Shown here piece after piece: positions 5,601-10,710 of a DNA stretch of 10,710 nt. The position numbers were made by a program, and so were the translations under genes. The notes below the pieces were generated by a model that was not told the origin of the DNA, made no database searches, and saw nothing but the letters and a program-made list of their open reading frames with translations. This stretch comes from JAGPIS01 sp964635545 (GTDB lineage: Bacteria; Bacteroidota; Bacteroidia; Bacteroidales; Marinilabiliaceae): NCBI GenBank assembly GCA_964635545.1, contig CAZWOA010000100.1, forward strand, positions 1-10,710, given 5' to 3'. The stretch's first letter is position 1. Every line of letters begins with the position of its first letter.

Positions 5601-7523
5601 TTAAGGTTTCATCGTTAAGTGAGGCATGGTTATTATCACTGTTGTACCATGCATTTTTTGCGATAATCCTCTGTCCTCTATCTCTAGGTTAGTTTTTTTA
5701 TTTGTCTCTTTTTCAAGTATTAACAGTCTCTCTTTTGTGATTTTAGTGGCCATGGATTTATGTTTGGAGATGTTAGTTTCATCGTGCTTGCTATTATTTA
5801 TGCCCACACCGTTGTCGCTAATCTCAATCTGTACCGATTTATCGCTTCTAAATATCCTTATGTTTATGTGGCACTCACTATTTATTTTGTTGAAGCCGTG
5901 TTCAATTGCATTCTCAATGAATGGTTGTGTTATCATTGGTGGAATGGCTGTATTGTCCATCCTCAATTCATCTTCAACATCAATATTATAAGTGAATGGT
6001 TCTAAGAATCTTAGTTGCTGAGTTTTTAGGTAGTGGTTAATAATTGTCTCTTCATCTTTTATGGATATGTACTCAAAGTTGCTGGTTTGCAATATGGTAC
6101 GCATCAACTTTGAGAATGATGTAAGTAATGTTGATGATTTCTCCTGATCATTCTCGAGTATATAAAGTTGAAGAGCATTCAACACGTTAAATATAAAGTG
6201 CGGATTCATCTGAAGGCGAAGCAGACGTTGCTTGGTACGCATCGTTCTTAGCCGTGTTTTAAGTCGGAATTGATAATAAACAAGAAGTACAATAATTGTA
6301 GAAAGCATTGAAAATGAGATGGTAAAAAGTGATAGGTATTTCTGTTTATACAGTTTTTGCTCATTCTCTTGTGCTTGCTGATTGAGTATTACTATCTGTT
6401 GATCTTTTTTCTCGGTATTGTATAGCAACTCCATGGTTGCAATATGTTGCAGGCTTTTTTCATTTATCAGTGAGTCTTTGTACTGTGTGTTAAGCTTAAA
6501 CATTGCTATTGCAACAGGGTAGTTTTTGGTGCTTTCATATAGTTCGGCAAGCAGTGCAGATGATTCGGCAGCTATATATTTAGAGCCTGCTTTTTGAGAT
6601 ATATCAAGTGCTTTATTGAGATGATATATTGCATTGGATGTTTTTTCGGTTTGCAGAAATGCCTTGCCAAGGTTGGCGTGTGTATTGGCCAGTAAAATCA
6701 TATCACCTACCTGGTTGTGTAGTATAAGTGCTTTATTAAGGTAGTCGAGAGCTTTCTCATACTCTTTTTTCTCAAGAAATACGTTACCAATGGATGTGAA
6801 ATTTATTGCCTGTCCTAGTTTTGAGTTTATCATCTCATTGTAAGCCAGCGATTTGGTGAAATAGAAAAATGCAGAATCGGGCTGTTTCATCAGCATATAT
6901 GCTTCGCCAATATTATTATAATTCATGGCTAAGCCTCGTGTGTTATTTCTCTTTTTTGCAATCTCTATGGATTTTCTAAAGTATTCTATTGCTGTGATAT
7001 TCTGATTCAGACTTAACTTTATGTTTCCCAGACTATTAAGTGAGACGCTTATGTTGAATGAGTCGTTAACCTGCTCGGCATATTTTAGAGCTGTCATGTG
7101 GGCAGTGGTGGCTAGTGCGTGCTCATCTATACGCCTGAATACTACTCCTAGTTGGTTGTTGTACTCGGCAAGTGCACCTATGTCATTGAGTTTTTCGGCT
7201 ATATGAACTGCTGCGGTACAATATTTTATGGCCGACGCAAAGTTTGATTTTTCACGCTCGCGTTTGCCAATCATGTTATATATGTAAGCTTTTTGAACAA
7301 TAAAATCAGCTTTTTCGCATATTGATAGTGCCTCAGTAAGGTATATGTCGAGAGCCGGTGTGGTGTTGCGGTTTATTTTATAGTTGTTGTCCGATTGCAT
7401 TATCAACTTACACACAATAGATGAGTCGCTTGCAATACCTGAATATTCGGGTAGATGGTTTTGGGCAAAGACAAATGTACTACACAAGATTGCCATTTTT
7501 AAAATGAGAATAAATCTTTTCAT
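5601..7523 (-). CDS. TPR-containing LytS/YpdA-type membrane histidine kinase
   Basis: This is a sensor kinase of the His_kinase (PF06580) type, expected to phosphorylate a LytTR-type response regulator. The 640-aa protein opens with a signal peptide (MKRFILILKMAILCSTFVFAQ). Tetratricopeptide repeats with a period of about 40 residues run from about residue 80 to 355 and would lie in the periplasm. Then come a short coiled coil (about 370-394) and one transmembrane helix (about 396-419). The phospho-acceptor is His442 in LQMNPHFIFNVLNAL. The ATPase has the N-box QPFIENAIEHGF (Asn538) and the G-box SDNGVGI (about 569-575), with a full C-terminal ATP lid region. All key residues are present. No response regulator lies within the window. 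Start ATG at 7521-7523, without a Shine-Dalgarno. The downstream barrel gene may be a target or just a neighbour. Confidence 0.93.
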   Translation of the reverse strand: MKRFILILKMAILCSTFVFAQNHLPEYSGIASDSSIVCKLIMQSDNNYKINRNTTPALDIYLTEALSICEKADFIVQKAYIYNMIGKREREKSNFASAIKYCTAAVHIAEKLNDIGALAEYNNQLGVVFRRIDEHALATTAHMTALKYAEQVNDSFNISVSLNSLGNIKLSLNQNITAIEYFRKSIEIAKKRNNTRGLAMNYNNIGEAYMLMKQPDSAFFYFTKSLAYNEMINSKLGQAINFTSIGNVFLEKKEYEKALDYLNKALILHNQVGDMILLANTHANLGKAFLQTEKTSNAIYHLNKALDISQKAGSKYIAAESSALLAELYESTKNYPVAIAMFKLNTQYKDSLINEKSLQHIATMELLYNTEKKDQQIVILNQQAQENEQKLYKQKYLSLFTISFSMLSTIIVLLVYYQFRLKTRLRTMRTKQRLLRLQMNPHFIFNVLNALQLYILENDQEKSSTLLTSFSKLMRTILQTSNFEYISIKDEETIINHYLKTQQLRFLEPFTYNIDVEDELRMDNTAIPPMITQPFIENAIEHGFNKINSECHINIRIFRSDKSVQIEISDNGVGINNSKHDETNISKHKSMATKITKERLLILEKETNKKTNLEIEDRGLSQKMHGTTVIITMPHLTMKP

Positions 7524-7692
7524 GGGGCGGTGTTTAACATTGGAAAATTAACATTTTTATTGTCAATAACAATGCATTATGTGTTTATTTTCTATGATGA
7601 TAAACCAACTGAGGAATGTTTTGTTTGATTCAAGTTACATTAAGTAGTTTGTGATGCCATTATTACAGCTATGGTTTAGGATTGATTTTTAA

Positions 7693-7723
7693 TTAGCAGT
7701 TGGCGAATAGTTTTGTATTTTTG
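7693..7723 (+). promoter_or_regulatory. Promoter of dusB
   Basis: TATTTTTG at 7716-7723, followed by C, is a perfect TAnnTTTG match. TTAG at 7693-7696 matches three of four bases of the -33 TTTG with a 19-nt spacer. The transcript would start near 7730, giving a leader of about 95 nt made almost wholly of tandem repeats. Confidence 0.65.
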
Positions 7724-7737
7724 CACGCTAATTGTTT

Positions 7738-7770
7738 GAATTAGGAATTAGGAATTAGGAATTAGGAATT
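7738..7770 (+). repeat. Tandem 7-bp repeat, GAATTAG x 4.7
   Basis: Four exact consecutive copies of GAATTAG (7738-7765) are followed by a partial GAATT (7766-7770). The array lies inside the predicted dusB leader, 55 nt before the start codon. Perfect identity between units suggests recent slippage or ongoing length variation. Confidence 0.95.
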
Positions 7771-7782
7771 TCAATCTAATTA

Positions 7783-7824
7783 TTAATTACACATTGTTAA
7801 TTGCACATTGTTAATTGTTCATTG
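7783..7824 (+). repeat. Three tandem 14-bp repeats ending at the dusB start codon
   Basis: The units are TTAATTACACATTG (7783-7796), TTAATTGCACATTG (7797-7810) and TTAATTGTTCATTG (7811-7824). Units one and two differ at one base, two and three at two. The array ends exactly at the base before the ATG at 7825. Each unit contains TTG, so a spurious in-frame TTG start exists at 7801. No Shine-Dalgarno is present, so the repeats themselves form the ribosome landing region. Confidence 0.95.
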
Positions 7825-8841
7825 ATGAAAATAGGTTCTCTTCAACTAGATAAACACCCGTTATTATTGGCTCCCATGGAGGATGTTACCGATGTTCCAT
7901 TCAGAATGTTGTGTAAAAAATATGGTGCCGACCTTATGTACACCGAATTTGTGAGTGCTGATGCGCTTATACGCGATATTGAGAGTACAAAACGCAAACT
8001 AACCATACTCACCCAGGAGCGTCCCGTGGGCATTCAGCTCTATGGTAAGGATGTGGTTGCAATGGTTGAGGCGGCTAAGATTGCCGAAGAGGCTGCGCCC
8101 GAACTTATAGATATCAATTTTGGTTGCCCGGTGAAGAAGATTGCCACCAAAGGAGCTGGTGCGGGTATGCTGCGCGATATCCCCAAGATACTCGAGATAA
8201 CATCTGCAATAGTTAAGGCTGTAAACTTACCTGTTACCGTAAAGACCCGCCTGGGCTGGGATGAGGATTCAAAAATTATTGCCGAACTGGCTCTTATGTT
8301 GCAGGATACTGGCATTGCAGCACTTACCATACACGGGCGCACCAGGGCACAGATGTACACCGGCGAAGCTGACTGGACTCTGATAGGAGAGGTGAAGAAT
8401 AATCCCAACATTAAAATTCCAATCATTGGAAATGGTGATATCACTTCGCCCGAAAAAGCTAAACTTTACCTTGATAGATACGGCGTAGATGCACTAATGA
8501 TTGGGCGTGGCGCTATTGGTCGTCCTTGGATTTTCAAAGAGGTGAAGCAGTACTTAACCAATGGCGAATTACTGGCAAAACCTACCATAAGTAATCATGT
8601 GGAGATGCTTCGCGAGCAGCTTAACAATACCATTGAGTGGTTTGGTGAGCGGAGAGGCATACTGCATATGAGGCGTCACATGGCGGTGTCGTTCAAGGGA
8701 TTGCCAAATTTTAGAAATATAAAGATTGAGATGCTGCGTGCCGAATCTGTGGAGGAGCTTAATAATGTGTTCGACAGAATAAGTGAAATATATGGCGATA
8801 TGATTTCGGGTGCGGAAACTGAGTCAGATACAGTTGCTTAA
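7825..8841 (+). CDS. dusB: tRNA-dihydrouridine synthase B
   Basis: Dus enzymes reduce uridine to dihydrouridine in tRNA D-loops using NADPH and FMN. From the ATG at 7825 the protein is 338 aa and starts MKIGSLQLDKHPLLLAPMEDVTDVPFR, the usual DusB opening. It carries the active-site segment DINFGCPVKKI with catalytic Cys101, and HGRTR at 170-174. FMN-binding GNGDI is at 202-206 and IGRGAIGRPW at 226-235. The C-terminal helical tRNA-binding domain follows (about 250-330). All expected residues are present and the length is normal. An in-frame TTG at 7801 lies in the repeat array and is rejected. The last bases overlap the stop codon of the convergent permease gene. Assignment to DusB rather than another Dus subgroup rests on overall resemblance. 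Confidence 0.94.
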   Translation: MKIGSLQLDKHPLLLAPMEDVTDVPFRMLCKKYGADLMYTEFVSADALIRDIESTKRKLTILTQERPVGIQLYGKDVVAMVEAAKIAEEAAPELIDINFGCPVKKIATKGAGAGMLRDIPKILEITSAIVKAVNLPVTVKTRLGWDEDSKIIAELALMLQDTGIAALTIHGRTRAQMYTGEADWTLIGEVKNNPNIKIPIIGNGDITSPEKAKLYLDRYGVDALMIGRGAIGRPWIFKEVKQYLTNGELLAKPTISNHVEMLREQLNNTIEWFGERRGILHMRRHMAVSFKGLPNFRNIKIEMLRAESVEELNNVFDRISEIYGDMISGAETESDTVA

Positions 8842-10073
8842 TCCTTGATTTCATTGTAGTAGCGGCCGGCAATAGTGCGAACGGGATACCACGCTGCTAA
8901 AACTCCAATGGCCGATACGGTTACCATAACTAAAATAATATCGGAAGCAATTAGTTTAACAGGGTATGAGTCGAGAATATAAGCTCCCATACCCTGAAAT
9001 TTTATTATGCCGAAGTGTTGTTGTATCAGCACCAATGCTGCTCCCACAATCAACCCGCCAATAATGCCGGTGAGCGATATGAGCCACCCCTCAAACAGGA
9101 ATATGCGAGTAACAAGGCGTTGATCGGCACCCATGCTTTTCAGTATGAAGATGCTTTCCCGCTTCTCAAATATCAACATCGATAATGACCCAATAATGTT
9201 GAAAGCCGCAATAACCAAGATGAAGGATAGAATGAGGAATGCCATAAATTTCTCAACTTTCATCATTTTGAAAAATGATGCGTGCTGTTCATATTTATTG
9301 GCAACTATAAAATTCTCTCCCAATGTTGCAGCCACCACTTTCTTCACGTTATCTGCCGAAGAGTTCTGTTTAACCCTAATTCCCAATGCGCTAAAGGTGT
9401 TTTCATCATAATCGAAAAGCCGCTGTGCCTGGTGTATGTCTATTATGGCGTGGTTGGCATCGTACTCCACCTGCATAACTGCAAAAATGCCGGTAGGCGA
9501 GGCATGCTCGGTGTTGAACGACTGCTCGGGCATTGCCATGTTGATGTTCCCTTTTCGTTTTGGGGCATACATGGTTAACGGACTCACAAACACTGTCTTG
9601 GCACCTAACTGGTCGGCTAGGATATATCCCAGCACTACCCTGTTTTGACTCGGATGTTGAACCTTTGAATTACCATCAGCCATTATTGAGTCAATATCCG
9701 TTACTTTGTTAAAAAGGCTGTCAACACCCATGATTATGCCCGGCATTTGTCGTTTGCCATATTTCAGCAATCCGTTGTCGGATAATATGGTTGTGACATT
9801 CTCAACTCCCTCGATGCTTCTTAGTTTTTCAATCTCACGATGCGTTAGGTTGAACACCTTACCAGTGGCAGGCGACACTTTTAAATCGGGGTCGAAGGTG
9901 CCGAATAGCGAACCCACAAAACCGTGCAATCCATTGAACACACTCATTACTATTAGCAGTGCCATGGTGCCGGTAAACACTCCCATCACCGATATCATAG
10001 ATATTATATTGATGATATTCTGCGATTTCTTTGCAAACAGATATCGACGGGCGATGAGAAGTGGTAATTTCAT
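8838..10073 (-). CDS. LolC/LolE-family ABC transporter permease (FtsX-like)
   Basis: This is an inner-membrane permease of the lipoprotein-releasing (Lol) type, which with a LolD-like ATPase extracts lipoproteins for delivery to the outer membrane. The 411-aa protein starts MKLPLLIARRYLFAKKSQNIINIISMISVMGV, typical of the family. It has one N-terminal transmembrane helix (about 22-46), a large periplasmic domain (about 50-270) and three C-terminal helices (about 276-300, 328-351 and 373-396). The FtsX-type segment SMLIFEKRESIFILKSMGA follows helix 2 and would contact the ATPase. No ATPase gene is in view, as is common when lolD is encoded elsewhere. It begins four nt after the methyltransferase stop, so the two are co-transcribed. 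Bacteroidota members are not clearly LolC or LolE, so no symbol is given. Confidence 0.9.
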   Translation of the reverse strand: MKLPLLIARRYLFAKKSQNIINIISMISVMGVFTGTMALLIVMSVFNGLHGFVGSLFGTFDPDLKVSPATGKVFNLTHREIEKLRSIEGVENVTTILSDNGLLKYGKRQMPGIIMGVDSLFNKVTDIDSIMADGNSKVQHPSQNRVVLGYILADQLGAKTVFVSPLTMYAPKRKGNINMAMPEQSFNTEHASPTGIFAVMQVEYDANHAIIDIHQAQRLFDYDENTFSALGIRVKQNSSADNVKKVVAATLGENFIVANKYEQHASFFKMMKVEKFMAFLILSFILVIAAFNIIGSLSMLIFEKRESIFILKSMGADQRLVTRIFLFEGWLISLTGIIGGLIVGAALVLIQQHFGIIKFQGMGAYILDSYPVKLIASDIILVMVTVSAIGVLAAWYPVRTIAGRYYNEIKD

Positions 10074-10077
10074 GCGG

Positions 10078-10710
10078 TTACTTAAAAGCTTTTACTATTA
10101 ATCCTGTGCCGGTGCTATGGTTTCCTTTCAGGTCGAGATAGTTGAGTATCAGGCAGAATGGAAAAGTTAGTAAATAGTAAAATGGCAACAATATGAAAAA
10201 TAGTTTGCTGGCATTTAATGCTATTATGGGGAATTTCATCGATAATTTCCATGCAAAGCTTCCGGGCGTGCCATATGAGTAGCGCGCCTCAACTTTACTG
10301 AATCCTGCCCGTAGCAGTTTTTGCTTTATATCCTCCATGTTATAGCCATCGCGCACATGCTCATCAATAAAGCCATGCACTTCGTCGTGCTCATGGTGGT
10401 CGTTATCGCTTCCGCCCTGGTCGCTTGGGGTAGATATAAGCAGCATGCCACCTTTTTTAAGTGACTTATGGAAGTTGGCAAACACTTTTTCATCTTCAAG
10501 GATATGCTCCATCACATCTACCGAGAGTATGAGGTCGAACGATGCTTCGGTGCTGAAAGTCACTAAATCCTGGTTCTCGAATCTCACACGGTTGGCGCGG
10601 TCAATTTTATTAAAGAAGTTGTTGCAATCTTCAATCTGCTCATCTTTAATATCAACCGCAAGCACATTGTACCTGTTACTCAACGATGACAAGAAATAGC
10701 TGTACTGCCC
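10078..10710 (-). CDS. SAM-dependent class I methyltransferase with hydrophobic C-terminus (cut by window edge)
   Basis: The reading frame enters from the right edge without a start and gives 210 residues to the stop at 10078. The first visible residues, GQYSYFLSSLSNRYNVLAVDI, are the end of the SAM-binding motif I region followed by the acidic residue of motif II. FDLILSVDVMEHI (post-motif) and LKKGGMLLISTP follow, as in Methyltransf_11/23-type enzymes. A TTG at 10690-10692 is not the real start, because motif I lies upstream. The C-terminal 50 residues contain a hydrophobic stretch (IIALNASKLFFILLPFYYLLTFPFCLILNYL), suggesting membrane association. It sits directly upstream of the Lol-type permease. 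Its substrate cannot be told; lipid, quinone or glycan precursors are possible. Confidence 0.85.
   Translation of the reverse strand, partial: GQYSYFLSSLSNRYNVLAVDIKDEQIEDCNNFFNKIDRANRVRFENQDLVTFSTEASFDLILSVDVMEHILEDEKVFANFHKSLKKGGMLLISTPSDQGGSDNDHHEHDEVHGFIDEHVRDGYNMEDIKQKLLRAGFSKVEARYSYGTPGSFAWKLSMKFPIIALNASKLFFILLPFYYLLTFPFCLILNYLDLKGNHSTGTGLIVKAFK

Larger units (their letters stand above)
7524..7824. other. Divergent intergenic region between kinase and dusB
   Basis: About 300 nt, very AT-rich, with no credible ORF or RNA gene seen. The left half (7524-7690) should hold the kinase promoter, but I found no good TAnnTTTG match on the minus strand there. The right half holds the dusB promoter and the two repeat blocks listed separately. 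Confidence 0.6.

Noticed and set aside
7801..7824. TTG start for dusB at 7801
   Set aside because: It lies within the 14-bp repeat array and would add eight residues absent from relatives; the ATG at 7825 fits the conserved N-terminus.
7738..7824. CRISPR-like array
   Set aside because: Units of 7 and 14 bp are contiguous with no unique spacers, and there are no cas genes.
10690..10692. TTG as start of the methyltransferase
   Set aside because: In-frame coding continues to the window edge with the end of SAM-binding motif I, so the true start is outside.
1..10710. Defence system, prophage, insertion sequence or other novel multi-gene system
   Set aside because: All genes but one fall in known families, most of them housekeeping; no transposase, integrase, terminal repeats or target duplications were seen.

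Overview
The window looks like chromosomal DNA from a Bacteroidota bacterium, most likely Bacteroidia. The evidence is the gene order rplM-rpsI-rpsB-tsf followed by pyrH, several promoters matching the Bacteroidota -7 consensus TAnnTTTG, weak or absent Shine-Dalgarno sequences before most genes, a FatA/FatB-like acyl-ACP thioesterase of the kind common in that phylum, and a TPR-containing LytS-type histidine kinase. Base composition is AT-rich. Nothing points to a plasmid, phage or genomic island.

Left part (1-3470), read leftward: a translation operon. One well-formed promoter at about 3437-3468 drives a structured leader of about 165 nt, then rplM (L13, GTG start), rpsI (S9, overlapping at TAATG), an intergenic hairpin, rpsB (S2), tsf (EF-Ts) and a strong intrinsic terminator at 572-618. 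After a 323-nt gap comes the start of pyrH (UMP kinase), cut by the left edge. This gap holds a second, degenerate copy of the terminator module directly upstream of pyrH, with a nested inverted-repeat block between the two copies.

Middle (3470-7825): a divergent acyl-ACP thioesterase reads rightward and converges on an outer-membrane beta-barrel protein of unknown function with its own promoter. Upstream of the barrel gene, on the same strand, lies a 640-aa membrane histidine kinase with TPR repeats and no response regulator in view. Right part (7825-10710): dusB (tRNA dihydrouridine synthase) reads rightward behind a leader built from two kinds of tandem repeat, the second ending exactly at the start codon. 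It converges on a two-gene leftward unit, a SAM methyltransferase (cut by the right edge) and a LolC/LolE-family ABC permease; dusB and the permease overlap at a shared TTAA.

The protein-coding content is mostly housekeeping, and I see no defence system, mobile element or novel gene cluster. The most interesting signals are in non-coding RNA: the rplM leader, in which two hairpin loops carry the same 8-mer; the rpsB upstream hairpin; the duplicated terminator before pyrH; and the repeat-built dusB leader.
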